Assembly (NCBI GenBank): GCA_037074705.1
Contig: CM073591.1
Coordinates: forward strand, 161,600,032 to 161,664,031
Direction: 5' to 3'
DNA length: 64,000 nt
From: Zhengitettix transpicula
Lineage: Eukaryota; Arthropoda; Insecta; Orthoptera; Tetrigidae
Part shown: positions 47,785 through 60,449 of the stretch, piece after piece
Layout: each line of letters opens with the position of its first letter
Position numbering within the stretch: position 1 is the stretch's first letter
Notes under the pieces: generated by a model
The model's database searches: none
Told to the model about the DNA's origin: nothing
Seen by the model: only the letters and a program-made list of their open reading frames with translations
Position numbers and translations under genes: made by a program

Positions 47785-49415
47785 AGTCCAACTGCGAGTC
47801 ACCTAAAATTTCGTCAAATATTTCGAACTTTAGAGCAATCTGGTGTTTAGTGATGAACTATCCTGTGATCTAGGTACCATTTTATCATTTCTGTACAATG
47901 GTTCACATTGTAAAACATCTCGCGTGAAGTAACATCGACTAGCGTAACGCTGAAGTCCGGAACCCTAAAGGATTTATGTATTCGTAGTTAATGTGCATTT
48001 GAAATAATATAGCCAATTTTTCCAAATTAATAGTTTTTTTATGTGTTCAAAAGATTTGTTAGTTGGAAATTCTGCGTATGTGCAATTCATAAATGGTATG
48101 TAAAGTTCATTTTAAATTTGGTAACTACTTAGTAAACATAGTATAATTATTTCGAACCACTATTTCCAGATTTCATTCAATTTATTGTTTGTATTTATGG
48201 GGAAATGTTTATGTAAAGCAATTGTAATTTGATTTGAATAGATTTTCTTATAATTTTTTCATTTCATTCAAATTCTATAACTGTTTTCAGACCCGATGAA
48301 GCGCCCTGAGAGAAAATAAGTCTCTCACATATATTAAAAATCCGTGGCAACATGATATAAAAATTGTAAAAATATTCTGATTAATAAATTTTTCATATTA
48401 ATTAAAGGTCAGTTTAATTTTAAGATTTGATATTAAACACTGATAAATTGAAAAGTAAATTCAGAAAAATAAATTAAAAGTTATATATATATTCAAGATT
48501 GATCTTCAGTTAATATTATTTTGTATACATAATATACTTATAATTGAAATACTGTCCATATGTCCACTTTAGTTATTAAAAATAATTGTACTTAATTATT
48601 GTAATTGCCAATTTGTAGATTAAATAAATAGGTGCATGCAACAAATATGTTCGAAATATTGTTATAATTTCCTTCGTGGTCGATCGCTTTAGCAGAATTT
48701 TCCATTATCTTTTGAGTACATTTTGTCAAGCACTGTTCACTGAAACATAAAAAGTTAACTACAGCCACGCAAAAGCCAATTTATAATACTACATGGAACA
48801 GCTTGAACAGACACCACTACATAACGCAGGGGGCTTGTCCTGTAATTGACAGTTGCTCAACACAAACAGATGAGAGCGATCATGCAAACTGTCCTTTAAA
48901 AGAATGGACTGGTTATGATGTTTTAGTTAATTAATCCACATTCAATGTTTCAGAAATTGAAATTTTATTCTATTATATAACTCCACGAGGACCGGCCCAC
49001 TTTTAATGAAAAGTCAAAATTATAAAAGAAATATTAAAACACCAAAACCTTTTTCCAAAATTGGGAAAATGTGCTGCCAACTTAGATATATTACTCTTTC
49101 ATTATTTCCGTCATTAACACTATGTTACATTGCACTTAGGTTCTTGATTTATTCAATTTTGATTTAGACATTCTATTTCTCAATAAAATTGAAGACGTAG
49201 GTGAAACAACTGGCCCTATAAGTATATGAAATTTGATTGATTCAGTATGTAAACAGTTTATGTTACAAACAGAAGAAATTATTTCAAAGAAAGCTCTATG
49301 AAAGAGGCTGTGAAACTGAAATAATTGATACTGTGATCAATTTACGCATAATATCCGTTTATCACTCAAGTCTTAAATTTATATCATACAGGATGTGATT
49401 TCCTGTAATAAGTGG
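47785..49415. other. AT-rich non-coding DNA, no gene seen
   Basis: No frame above 60 codons and no named element. Confidence 0.55.
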
Positions 49416-49417
49416 AG

Positions 49418-49456
49418 TTCCAGGATTCAATTTCCGGCATGTTTGAAATTTTTTAA
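49418..49456 (+). repeat. tRNA-SINE 3' fragment
   Basis: CCAGGATTCAATTTCCGGCA followed by GTTTGAAATTTTTT resembles the B-box and tail segment of the copy at 50,286-50,371. It is short and tentative. Confidence 0.35.
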
Positions 49457-49459
49457 AAC

Positions 49460-50280
49460 TTAAACCCTTTCTACAGTTCATTTTGTTACAAATTTGTATA
49501 ATCTCAGATAGAAAGCTTAGTGAGATGAAGTATGATAGTAAAACCTTGTCAGAACGAGAAATCGAAACCTGAGGTACGCAAAACAGATAGAGAAGACTGT
49601 AGCGCGATAGTTTAATGATTGGTTAGTATTTTTTTACAAGTAAATATATTAGATATTTCGCAAGGGTTCAGAACTTGGTAAGTTGCAAGTTAGCCACCGA
49701 GTCGGCGAGATAATACTTGGAGACTGGGCAGAAGGACGTAGCGATGGACAACTGGTTTGTACCTATGGGTTAGATACATGAGAACGCGACGTCTCCATAA
49801 ATATAAAATTTCATAGAATTCGTGATTACTGGGACTAATAATATTTCTTGCTCCCGGAAGATCGACCAAAAAAGATCGATATAATCTAGGTATTTGTATG
49901 CAGCTGGGGTGATGTGCTGATTCATTCTTCTACGAACCGTCGGCAGAGACGGACGAATTCTGTAACGTGCCCTCGTCTTATAATGCAGACAACATTCTGA
50001 GCATTTTGCTAGTCCTCGGATGCAGAGTGACGAAAGTTAACTGCTAAGTATCGAGGTGTGTGTGAGTGTGTAGGGGGGAGGGGGAGAGGCTTTCAAAGTT
50101 CATGTTAATTCGGAAGTTAAGAGAACAGATATAATTCTCCAGCTAGTGAAACCCAAATCATAAATATCCCTGTAAATCATTTTCCTTTATTCAAATGAAT
50201 ATTTACCAATAAATTCCCTTAAACATTCGCTTTTTTTAATTAAATAAAGCATCTCCCTGTTACAAGACTTGTATGGAGCT
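49460..50280. other. Non-coding DNA with a G-rich tract
   Basis: A GT/G-rich stretch lies at 50,054-50,092 (GTGTGTGAGTGTG, then GGGGGGAGGGGGAGAGG). No gene was recognised. Confidence 0.5.
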
Positions 50281-50285
50281 TACAT

Positions 50286-50371
50286 GTTGCTAGATTGGTA
50301 GAGTAACTGCGTACTTAGTCGTGGTCCCGGATTCAATTTCAGGTTCTGTCAAATTTTTCTATCTATAATTA
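50286..50371 (+). repeat. tRNA-derived SINE copy
   Basis: The A-box-like GCTAGATTGGTAGAGTAACT and the B-box-like GGTCCCGGATTCAATTTC are spaced about as in a tRNA. They are followed by GGTTCTGTCAAATTTTTCTA, which resembles the family tail GGTCCGGTCAATAATTTTCT. Diverged. Confidence 0.6.
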
Positions 50372-50374
50372 GTG

Positions 50375-50985
50375 AAGTGTATGGTTCATAATTTATAATA
50401 AATACCTGGAAGTTACACATATTCTACACTTTCTTACTTATCCATTCTTTCTCCCATTCCACGCTTAAACTCTTACATTATGAACGAATTATAATACGTT
50501 CTGCATTCGTGACATATTTCATCCGATCATAATTATGAGAAATTTTAGACCTTTGACTGTCCAGTGTTCTATTTTGAATAGTGTCGCTGTTAAGCTTAAC
50601 AGTATTATGACCGTACACAAAGTAAGACATAACGAATTACTTCTGGGAACATTCGTTTATATTTATCGTTCATCTCTTGTTACTCTGTCGGTGATAATAG
50701 ATGCAAGACTAGGCACCGCTACACTGCACAATGCTTGCATCCCACAGCAGCCACAGAGCAGTCAAGGAGAATCATTAATTAAGGCCTGTTGTATGAAAAT
50801 TTAATCTCGCTGCTGCGAATACCTGGCGCAGCAGTAAAAGGGACTGCCATTTCTCACTGCCGCTGAGGTCAGTACAGCCTCTCCAAACACCGACAACTTG
50901 CTGGTGAATTTGAAATTGCTGTTCCGGAAAACGAAGAAATATTATAGTTCTATTTGAGAAACATTTTAATAAAAACCTATGAAAA
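50375..50985. other. Non-coding DNA, no gene seen
   Basis: An 8-bp perfect stem CTGCTGCG / CGCAGCAG sits at 50,810-50,834. An 89-codon frame at 50,535-50,804 shows no domain. Confidence 0.45.
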
Positions 50986-50989
50986 TACA

Positions 50990-51466
50990 GAAGGGGCTAC
51001 CTTTGGGGATGCCTTTTCTTCTCCATTTTGAACTAAGGTTGCCACAAGCCGAGGCACCTCGGCCTGTTTTGAGAGGTGTATGTTCCGGGGTCTCAGACCT
51101 TGGGCATACAGAAAGAGTTGTTCGCTGTTCCCATTGGAACAGTCGGCCAGCTGCCTCCTAAACTGGTCAAGGAACGGAGAAGGGAATGCTGCGTCCCCAC
51201 AGAAAACTCCTCTTCCGCTATCGGAAGGGCGTGGAACAAGTACCCAATGCCCGACCTACCTGATGCAGGTTTTTCTAGGGTTTTTCCTGCATTTCTTTAG
51301 GCGAATGCCCCGGTAGGATCCTTAAACCATAGCCCGGGGGCCTTAGTAACCCTTGGCTACCTTCCTCTACCCTTCCGCATCCCCCCTTTCAAATCCCTTC
51401 CTATGCTATTAAAGGGGAGTTGCCCAATGTGGATCACCCTCATGTAGCCTGTTGCCCTAAAAAAAA
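50990..51466 (+). mobile_element. GC-rich A-tailed element, copy F (slightly 5'-truncated)
   Basis: It begins at AAGGGGCTACCTTTGGGGAT, lacking the 5' hairpin, and runs to the A tail at 51,459-51,466. It carries a 74-codon frame (51,076-51,300) with the same start, length and near-identical peptide as copy D, on the opposite genomic strand. An overlapping 78-codon frame is also open. Confidence 0.88.
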
Positions 51467-51469
51467 TCT

Positions 51470-52055
51470 TTGTGTATCATTATTAAGAATGAAATTAGCG
51501 TGCATTTCGATCCGTAAAATTGATGTTAGTTTTCATTCAATAATTACATCCATATTTGGTGAAATTGTGTAATTGTTTTATTAATTTAGGTTCTGTAATT
51601 ATATGGAATGTCATTGAAAAAATACTGATCAAATGGAAATAATTTATTGTATTTTTATACTGTTCTTAACGATAGTGCTAAGAATTTAACACAGTATATA
51701 GATTCAGATATATATTTATTGAATCCGAGGACGCCATAAGGGAGCAGCTCAAGTTCATAGAAATAACTGTTTTATATAATGAACTGTAATAAATAATTAA
51801 GAAAATTGTATCGTGATCAAGTAAAGGAGAATGTCATTAATAATTAAGCTGTAAAGATGTAAATAGGGTAACAGAAGGAGTTGCTTATGCCCTTATGGTT
51901 CATGAGGACTACTATAAAAAAGAGGGGTTTCAAAAGTTCCCTACATGTTCTTACACATAATATTACCATAAATCTATTTTTAATTTTGTATATTTCAAAG
52001 TACTGAGTGTATTGCCTCCAACTACGAGTTACTCACAGTTCACAACCTCACGCGC
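51470..52055. other. AT-rich non-coding DNA, no gene seen
   Basis: Nothing recognised. Confidence 0.5.
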
Positions 52056-52059
52056 TTCA

Positions 52060-52445
52060 GTCAGTTTTGCGAGATAAAAGTTCCGTGGTTGCAGACCTTG
52101 GGCATATGGTAAGAGTTGTTCGCTTTTCCCATAGTAACAGTCGGCCAGCTGCCTCCAAAACTGGTCAAGGCATGCAGAAGAGAAACCATTTGACCCCACA
52201 GGAAACCCCGGAAGGGCGTGGGATAAGTACCAAGAGCCGACCTACCCGACGCAAAAAGGTTTTCTAGGGTTTGTCCTACATCACTTTTAGGCGATCTTTA
52301 AACTGTAGCCCGGGGACCCTAGTTAACCTTTGGCTGCCTTCCTCTATCCTTCCGCACCACTTCCTTTCAAATCACTTCTTATTCTATAAAAGGGGAGTTG
52401 CCACAACGTTGATTACCCTCACGTAGCCTGTTACTCTAAAAAAAA
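52060..52445 (+). mobile_element. GC-rich A-tailed element, copy G (old, diverged)
   Basis: The body and 3' end are recognisable (CAGTCGGCCAGCTGCCTCC, GGAAGGGCGTGGGATAAGTA, GTAGCCTGTTACTCT plus A tail), with many substitutions and small deletions. The common 74-codon frame is broken here. Confidence 0.8.
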
Positions 52446-52449
52446 TTCC

Positions 52450-54330
52450 CTGTCTCAACTGTTAAATGGTCTTTCCTGATATACTTATGTTTCAATTCTA
52501 ATCTCTCTTCTGGCATTGCTAAATCCCATTAATGGTAGAATCCCTCATTATTACGTTTTGTCGTAACACTGACAATTCCGCATGTTTTCACTAAATCCTT
52601 TATCAGTGAGACACGTACTCCTTTCCGTTACTTGCATGCTCTGCTTAGATGTGAAATTACTGTTCCGTAAGTCGATTATGAAAGAAATCATTGATTAAAT
52701 AGAATACATTCAATCTTCTGTTGGCATTTGGCCTCAGGAATAGTTTAATATCTTTTGTTCGTCCTTACTACACATATTTATCTTTCTTGAAAAATGTTGT
52801 CTTTCATTTGTATAAGCATTTATTCTCCGTACTCATTAGAATTCCGAATGCTAATTTATCATTTTATCAATGAAATTCAATGTATTAGTATTTCTTAAGC
52901 CTTGACATCATCCTTTAATAGTAGACGCCGTCAGTAGAGGTTATTCATATTGAGGAAAAAATTCCTGACTTTTTTTTTATAAATAATGAATATAAAAATG
53001 AATGTATGTATTTGGTGAGTGGATTCTCTGACCTCGCGCATTGAATCCAAATGAACTGCGAAGTGAAGTTTCTGAATACAAAAGAATTTTAAATGTATAC
53101 TATTCAAAATTCATATTTGATAAATAGCGATAGTAGAATTCGGGATAATATAGAGATTTTAGTCTAAATGTAGTGCAGAGACAGAACCTAATGGTGAAAC
53201 TGTGAGCGCACAAACTGGCCAAAAGTTTTAAATACTACTTACAAATAGATTATTTATTCCTTCTTTTAATGGCCACGATCGACTTAATCATATTATCTAA
53301 TTTAATCATAAATTAAAATCATTCAAACGTATAACAAATTTCATATCGTTACCGTGTAAGATATCTATATATTATTAATTAACTGCTATCTTATGGGGTT
53401 AAGGACAATTCTACTACTGTAAAACAAAACTTGTAATTAAGACAGATTCATTGTTGTAAATATGTAGTAATAAAACGCAGTTAATATGAAATGAAGGAAT
53501 CCTAAAGGAAGTTATTTTAAACTTTTTACATAACTACGAGGTCTTTCGCTATTCTGCAACAATTTACAGAAACTATTCTCTCTCGCTTCGTTATTCGATC
53601 AGACGACAACGGATTCAATATGGTATGAAACCTGTACGAGGCGTCATCCTGCTCGATATCGATAAACACATCGTAAATGGAATAACAACAATCGCGCCCC
53701 AGAAGCGGCTGACAATATTTCAGGAACGTCACGACGTGAGCTGCAAACCTAAGCTGGCAAAACCAATAACTGTGGAGAGGTGAGCCATTCGTGTTCACAT
53801 CACGCAGTCACAACTCGTTGTACCACAAATGAAGAGGATCAAACTTATTGAACAGTATGTACAACTAAAGAACATATAAAATAAGATTCAGAAACATTGA
53901 TGAAGTTATGCCCTCAAATATTAAATATATTCACAGCAACATTCCAATTACAGAAGAATTTAACACTATAATCTTAGCGCATAAGTAAGAAACTTCGTTT
54001 TAATAACAACAGCTACAATTAGTAGTCATTTCAATTATGTGCTGTAATTAAATAAATTAAGCTAATGTGGCATAAAAATGTGAGGAATTAGAGGAAACAA
54101 TATTATGGCTGTTTTGGAAATACACAGATATCTCATAGTAATCAAAATTGTAGCATATAAAATAGTTACGCGTCTACTTACTGTATTGTGTAGAAGAAAC
54201 ATTTTATTTTGACCTTTTTTATAAAAACTGTTATTCCAAAAGTATGTTTTAGCTGTTTGAAGAATTGACTTAGTCACACAAAGTATGCGAAATTCCACTA
54301 CTCTATATTACTGTTTCCTGACAATTCTTT
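52450..54330. other. AT-rich non-coding DNA, no gene seen
   Basis: A 90-codon minus frame at 53,526-53,798 lies in slightly GC-richer DNA without a recognisable domain. TATAAAAATGAATGTATGTA at 52,990 resembles a Helitron 5' leader but stands alone. Confidence 0.5.
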
Positions 54331-54336
54331 TTCAGT

Positions 54337-54375
54337 GTCCACGCCGATTACCCTCATGTAGCCTGTTACTAAAAA
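54337..54375 (+). mobile_element. GC-rich A-tailed element, copy H (3' scrap)
   Basis: Only CCACGCCGATTACCCTCATG, TAGCCTGTTACT and a short A tail remain. Confidence 0.75.
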
Positions 54376-54379
54376 CATT

Positions 54380-55180
54380 ATAAATCGAACTTCCCAAAAT
54401 GATGTCACAAAAATTTGTACCCGGACTCCTGCTGTTACTGCTGTCGCTTTTTTAATTTTTTACACAACTTCATTGAAATTTTCTGAACTCCAATCTCATA
54501 TGTTTAATGATATTGTACTAAAAATAAATATGGCGTCTTCCTTCTTGCTGCTGAGATTTTCAAACTATTAGTCTTCACAAACTTCGGGTTAGATGAATTT
54601 CTTCGTTTTGGTGTATTGAACACTTTGTGTGCCATCTGTGATTTCCAGAACACCACTTAGCACACCAAATGCCCTGTACCGCGGTTGGATATGCACTCGA
54701 TAAAATATTGTCACGTGAGAATAACTTAAAATATTACTCTCGATACACAAATTACAGTATTGTTATATATTAATAATTCTCTGGAAAACGTTTTGCAGAA
54801 TATTCCGTATTTGGTGGCGATTTATATATACAATTTGAAATTATGTTAAATATTAAAAATTAACTGAGCTTCTCGAGGCTGAAAGTAAGGAATAAAAATA
54901 GTTTACGAAATTGTAGTGTGCGAACGGTGGGATTTCCGTTGAAGACAGCGACAGACATAAAAAAATTGCATAATTTTTAAAGTGTCGATGTAGATGGCTG
55001 ATTTTAGGACGTAGCTGTGTATAGGATGTAATCACCAGGGATATTTTTAATTTAACTTTAATTACAGTATTTCTGATTGAAAATTATATTTTTAACCTTT
55101 TATAATATTATTGTCAATGAACTGAACGACTCGGTTCCACAGATAAAGGGTGTAACTCGTTTTCAAACTAACATACAAAA
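54380..55180. other. AT-rich non-coding DNA, no gene seen
   Basis: No frame above 60 codons and no element recognised. Confidence 0.5.
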
Positions 55181-55182
55181 AT

Positions 55183-55480
55183 AAAGAAAAATATCTGGGC
55201 ATGACACTGGACATTAAACTAAAATGGAAAGAACACGTGAAGAAGAAAGGAGAAGAACTGTACGTAAAACATCAACAACTCAGATGGCTTGTCGGAATGT
55301 ATTCTAATATTTCCTGATACAAAAAAATTCTGTGGGTAAACAAATTATAAAACCAAAATTAACTTTGAGGTTTTACGAAAAATAGTAATATTAAAAAGAT
55401 ACAGATATTACAAAATAAAGTTTTACGTGCCATGGTGAATGTACCATGTTTCATGCAAAACGCTGATATAGGTAGAGGTT
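55183..55480 (+). pseudogene. Jockey-type LINE reverse transcriptase, C-terminal remnant
   Basis: Reading across broken frames, the plus strand encodes KYLGMTLDIKLKWKEHV, then QLRWLVGMYSNIS, then after a stop and a frame change KQIIKPKLT, and after another shift IQILQNKVLRAMVNVPC followed by NADIGRG. These are in the order and spacing of the region after the catalytic core of Jockey-clade non-LTR reverse transcriptases (KYLG.TLD..L.W..H, the connection segment, LQ.K.LR.IV.AP with a later DI..). The catalytic YADD region upstream is absent. There is at least one stop and at least two frameshifts, so it cannot make enzyme. It lies just 5' of copy I of the GC-rich element. The family is clear, but the exact clade within Jockey is not. 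Confidence 0.85.
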
Positions 55481-55533
55481 AGAGACCTCTCCATGCGAAC
55501 CGTAAAACAAAATATGAAAATATAACGGAAACG

Positions 55534-55842
55534 GTGTGGAAGGGTAGAGGAAGGTAGCCAAAAGTTAACTAGGGCTCCCGGGCTACAGATTAAAGATCCT
55601 ACCAAGCATTCGCCTAAAAGTGATTCAGGACAAACCCTAGAAATCCGGCATCAGGTAGGTCGGGCATTGGGTACTTGACCCACGCCCTTCCGATGGCGGG
55701 AGAGGGGTTTGCTGTTGGGACTTCTCCGTGCCTCGGCCAGGTTTGGAGGCAGCTGGCCGACTGTTCCAATGGGTCTGCGACTCTGGAACACGCACGTCTC
55801 AATACATCCTAGGAGCCTTGGCTTGTCAGAACCTAAACTAAA
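55534..55842 (-). mobile_element. GC-rich A-tailed element, copy I (both ends lost)
   Basis: The minus-strand body from GCCTTGGCTTGTCAGAACCT to CCTCTACCCTTCCACACC is present. The 3' module with A tail and the 5' hairpin are both missing. An internal 12-15 bp deletion removes part of the CAGCATTCCCTTCTCC region. Old copy. Confidence 0.8.
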
Positions 55843-55844
55843 TT

Positions 55845-56740
55845 TATGAAATAAGTAACTTGTTTTAATTATTAACTAAGGGAAATTACTGGTTGGACTT
55901 CTACGCCAGTTTTAATATATAGAGCACCAATGGGCACTTTTAAAGATAAAAAAATGTTAAACAAGTACAATAAACGATCTGTATTTCGTTTTTTGATTGT
56001 CGGATTAAGTAATGGAATAGACTATAAATCTTTGAATATCAACAAACTTTAATTGTTATGGGTTAAATAAGAGGTTTATGTTGCAATCCAAGGTAAAGTG
56101 TAATTTAACTAGATGTAAATGTATCGAACATACAGATTGTACAATCGTAGGTAAATAGCACAGTTTCAGGCTTATTATTGTAACCGATACAAAAGAAGTA
56201 ACCTGGCGGCAATTGATTAGAACGACTGTGTATTAATGGTGGCCAGCTGTCGAGGTGGCAACGCACCGCTAATTGAACCGTGGGAGACCCGCTCCACCGC
56301 AAGGACAGCTGTTCACGACATTTGCAAATTGAGCCACGACACACGTACAAGTCGGGACCTATCCAACATAAAACAGTAAATTATTATTTCTACATGCAGG
56401 TAATTTTTCATGAAAACAATTAATTTTGTGCATTTCAATAAATACTTATATTGAAAAGTTTCATTATTAGATTAGGCATTTTAATTTCATTACACTGTTA
56501 ATTTTTAATGAATATCGCTAAATCGAAATTCCATGCTCTCTTTATTTTACGGTTCTCCAACAAACATTCATTCAATCGTAATAAAACTAAAACACTTAAG
56601 ACAATTCAATAGAAGAAAATAGAAGAAATGCTTTCAATCAAAGTTCAGCATCTAAATTACCAGAATTAACAGAATTGTCTCAACAAATATTGTCCGAACC
56701 AGAAATCGAAACCATCACCTCCGCTATGTACGAGATTTAT
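55845..56740. other. AT-rich non-coding DNA, no gene seen
   Basis: An 81-codon minus frame at 56,105-56,350 has no recognised domain. Confidence 0.5.
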
Positions 56741-56741
56741 T

Positions 56742-56830
56742 GACAAGGATAGCTTAGTGGTTAAAGAGGTCGCGTATTTTGCTGAGATCCTGTGTTATAT
56801 TACTGATCTAGTCGAAATAGCTCTATTATA
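56742..56830 (+). repeat. tRNA-derived SINE copy, diverged
   Basis: The A-box-like GGATAGCTTAGTGGTTAAAG is intact. The B box is decayed (GAGATCCTGTGTTATATTAC) and GATCTAGTCGAAAT resembles the family's 3' motif GATCCGTCCGAAAG. Confidence 0.5.
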
Positions 56831-56834
56831 ATTT

Positions 56835-59115
56835 GTTAATACATTTCAATAAATTACAGGGATTTCAGATAACATTTTCAGAACCAAATAAAACGTAAAC
56901 TTGTATATTTACGGTCAAATAACAGCACATTATTGTCTAGTTCTATGATTTAATCAGTCTAATTATTTTCATCTTACGATGTAACAGTTATATTTATTCA
57001 ATTAATGTAAACAGAGACCTTATAGACATCCTTCTTTCCACAGCCAGTAATCGTTGCTAAAAGAGTGAACATGAAATGCCAATTAAATTTCAGAAATGAT
57101 CCAGGATCAATAAGTGGAGGTACATACACCTTTTATTTTAATAAATGTTCCGGAGTCTTCTGTATCTGAGGAAACGAATCCCTGAAAGCATGCTCATTTA
57201 ATCTTTATTACAAATTCTTTCGGGCGGGCATTTGAATTCACCGAGTAATGTTGCTTTCGTACTGTTATGAAATATTTATGAAAGTTCGTTTGCGAATCTC
57301 GAAATTAGCGGGCTTTGTCATTATTACCTCAGCGAATCCGCCTAGAATTTCATAATTTTAAGATAGGGTTAATACAATAAAAACATCGTTAGTGACATAT
57401 AAGCTCTATATTTGAGAATAGTGGAATGGATTCATACGTTACATGCGGAATACTTTTCCTAATAAATTGCTTTATGTATCAATTAATTTGCTGCGCGTTG
57501 GAAATTATTTTCAGTGGTTTTATTTGCTATACACAAACAAAGTTCAATCGATTTTACACAATAATAAAGTTAAGTAAATTATAGGTACGTAAGTGCAAAA
57601 AACTTGTACTACAAACAATTACAATGTTGATATATTCACAAAAGTTTTGAAAACGGGTCCGAGGCATGTTTATTGTAAAATGGAAACATTTCAGGAATTA
57701 AAACTGAAAAATTAATTTAATCATCTTCTCATTATTTATTCATATGAGGTTATATTGTTGTTTCAGTTACTTTATAATACGCACCTGATGAGATCCACTT
57801 AAGAAACGAACAAACGTAATGTAGTATAAATTCATTTTAATATATTTATGTACTTGTAATCTTTATTTAAATTAATTATTAACTAACAACTTAGCCAGTA
57901 TGAGTTAAGCACATGTTTATGTCACGTTTTTGTGAAGAAATGTATGAGCTTAGGAGATTGCATTATAAATAATTCTGTTAGGACTATTTTTTGTTACTAT
58001 ATTGCATTTTCATAAAGAAAAAATAATATTACTAAAATCTGTAATTAATTTTCAAAGATTATATATGGAAATCTTAAAAATTAAGATGGTGCGTATAACA
58101 AATATGTCCGCCAGTATGTAAAATAATAACGCGTCCTTTTGTTCACTTACGTTCAACATAGAAAACATTAAATCGAGTATATGGTAAAATGTAGATCATT
58201 GCTGCGGTTAATCAAATGTGCGGAAAATGTTTTATGTGTACCGTTAAGTATGGATATTATCAACTAGAATACTCTCATGATATCGATTTAGAAGTTCAAA
58301 ATCTTGTCAAAGAAATAGGTATTACTGTAATTTTATGTAATTCAAGACAAACATGTAAACTTTTCGCTCTCATTATACTATAGCTTGAAATTCATTTCCT
58401 TACAAATATGGCATATTTATACAAATTGTCGATTCCAAATTTCACATTAACCCTTAAGTTTTATTTTAGAAACCACCTGAATATCACTCATAGATTTACA
58501 GTAATCCATGAAGCTCCTGAATTGATCAAATCGATCTAACACAAATTCTGAAAACAGACGCGAAGTTAATTTTAGTAAATAAAGGAGAATTCTCCCTAAT
58601 TTTCCTTCTCTTTATTGAGATGTAAGAAATTCTGTGCTAGGTGGTGGCGTTGAGAACTGCCGTTACTGTAGCAAGGGTTAAGTGGAGCGTTATTGCAATG
58701 TACGAGTGCAGCGGGTATGTTCCCTATCCTAGTACACACATGGCTTAGGACGTATTAAGCTTACCGCCCCATTGATTGCGTTAGCTGCGTTCATACTCGG
58801 CGCCAAATAAAACCAGATCGCCAGGATTGCTGGGAATGTTGTTCCGCATTGCCGGATTTATTAGTGGCTAGTTGCAACTGGAGCTCAAATTCAAATCGTT
58901 CTGTACAAATAAGATTATCTCCAGTGCTTCCAGCAATTTAACTCTGTAGAAGGAGGCATTGTTTATTTATCAAGAACATTTTCTTTTATTTAAGCTATTT
59001 GAATTTAACTAATTTGTGAAATTGTCGTTTATTTAAAACTTCTCATTTTTTAGAAGCTTTCGGCCAGTATTGCCATATTTATCTATTTTTAAAACCTATT
59101 CTAACATTTTACCTC
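56835..59115. other. Non-coding DNA, no gene seen
   Basis: Mostly AT-rich. A balanced patch at 58,640-58,920 has no open frame or family motif that I can support. Confidence 0.5.
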
Positions 59116-59550
59116 AATCGATCTACTTCTTATACGTAAAATTGACTGTATGTTTGTTCCGCATACAAATCTACACCAGCGGATAAAATTTAATTAAATT
59201 TCGTACATGTGTTCCTTGAAAATTAGTAACAAACACTGTGGGGGTAACACTACCAATCCCAAGGAGTGAAAGTCGAAATTTTCAAACATGCTAAAACGAC
59301 CGATGTTTTGAGTCGGATAAATATTTTTCGGGGTTAGTGGTATTGATGGTGATTCTCCCGATATTTTTTGTGAACAATTTAAAATACCTTACGGCATGGA
59401 AGAGAAGCAACCTTATGGTTTCGGGTGAAGGGCCGTTACATAAAAAAAACCGTGAAAACAACCTATATTGGAGTTGAATCCGGGATTATGGATGTCTCCG
59501 AGTTCATTATGACATTCAAATTGCCCGTTAAGTTATACTTCATCCAGAAC

Positions 59551-59584
59551 AAGTAGGGTGTCCACAACAAGTAGGGTGTAAACG
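59551..59584 (+). repeat. Short tandem repeat ACAAGTAGGGTGT x2
   Basis: AACAAGTAGGGTGT occurs twice, about 18 bp apart, within the Helitron-like element. Confidence 0.85.
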
Positions 59585-59802
59585 AAAACATGTTTCACTT
59601 ACAATCTTAAGCATGTAAGATGTATTTAAAAACATTCAAAGAGAGAACAGTGATCAATTCATGATACAGTTTGTAATTGTAATTTCTACCAAATTTGGTA
59701 GACAGGTTCCTTTTAAACCAGAACCAAACATCGTAGGTTAAGACACGATTAAATGCGCGGGTGGAAATTTTCAAACAAGCTAAAACTGTCAATGTTTTCA
59801 TC

Positions 59803-59961
59803 GGTTAAATATATTTCGGAATCAATGAGATTGATAGTGTTTTTTAAGATGTTATTTGTGTATAATTTTAACTCCTTTCGGCATGTTAGGGGTTGAAATT
59901 ATACACAAATAACATCTTAAAAAACACTGTCAATCTCATTGACTCCGAAAAATATTTAACC
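59803..59961. repeat. Long inverted repeat, 73-bp arms, 13-nt loop
   Basis: The arms 59,803-59,875 and 59,889-59,961 pair with only a handful of mismatches. The loop is TTTCGGCATGTTA. The right arm is a reversed copy of the middle tandem unit's own sequence, so it arose by local inverted duplication. Transcribed, it would fold into a long double-stranded hairpin. Confidence 0.93.
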
Positions 59962-60449
59962 AATGGGGGTGGAGCTGCGTTATATAAATATAACGCAAAA
60001 AAACTTGGAGTCGAATCCGGGGAATATTTATTTAGCGTAGTTTAAATACGGCAACCAACTTGCTGGCTAACATGGGATGGAAATTTATAAACATGGTAAA
60101 GTGGCCGATATTTGTGTCGAATAAGTATTTTAAGAGGCCAATAACTGATACTGTATTTCCCAGATGTTTTCTGTATATAATTTTAACTCTTTTTTCCATG
60201 GAATTAGAGACCCCTTAGGGGTGGACGCGGAGAGGTGTTACATAAATATAACGCGTAAACAACCAGGATTTTAGTTGAATACGTAGTTATGGATGTCACG
60301 GAGTTTAATCATAACATTCAACTAAGATGTACTTCAACCCTGGTGGGGGTCGAAAGGGAAAACAAAATTCTCGGTACGCGTGGAGCAATTTTGATGAAAT
60401 TTTGAGGGGGACTTTTGTCTGGCTATAGATACTAGGAATACATTTTACG

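Larger units (their letters stand above)
59275..60275 (+). repeat. Three diverged tandem units inside the Helitron-like element
   Basis: Each unit has, in order: GAAATTT-AAACA-G-TAAA, GTCGGAT/GTCGAAT or ATCGGTTAAAT, TATTTT-GG, a GATTCTCCC/TTTTTAAG region, TAATTTTAACTC-TT or its equivalent, a GGCATG/CCATGG block, GTTACATAAATATAACG, AACAACC and GGAGTTGAATCCGGG. The units start near 59,275, 59,760 and 60,075. The middle one is rearranged by the inverted repeat. Confidence 0.65.

Noticed and set aside
45782..47873. Many 65-75 codon frames, both strands, as separate genes
   Set aside because: All lie inside copies of one repeat element. Only the sense 74-codon frame shared by copies D and F is kept as an open question.
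50054..50092. G-quadruplex
   Set aside because: It has G runs, but not four well-separated runs of three or more.
52985..53030. Helitron 5' leader (ATAAAAATGAATGTATGTA)
   Set aside because: The leader alone is low-complexity. No matching interior or 3' hairpin was found downstream.
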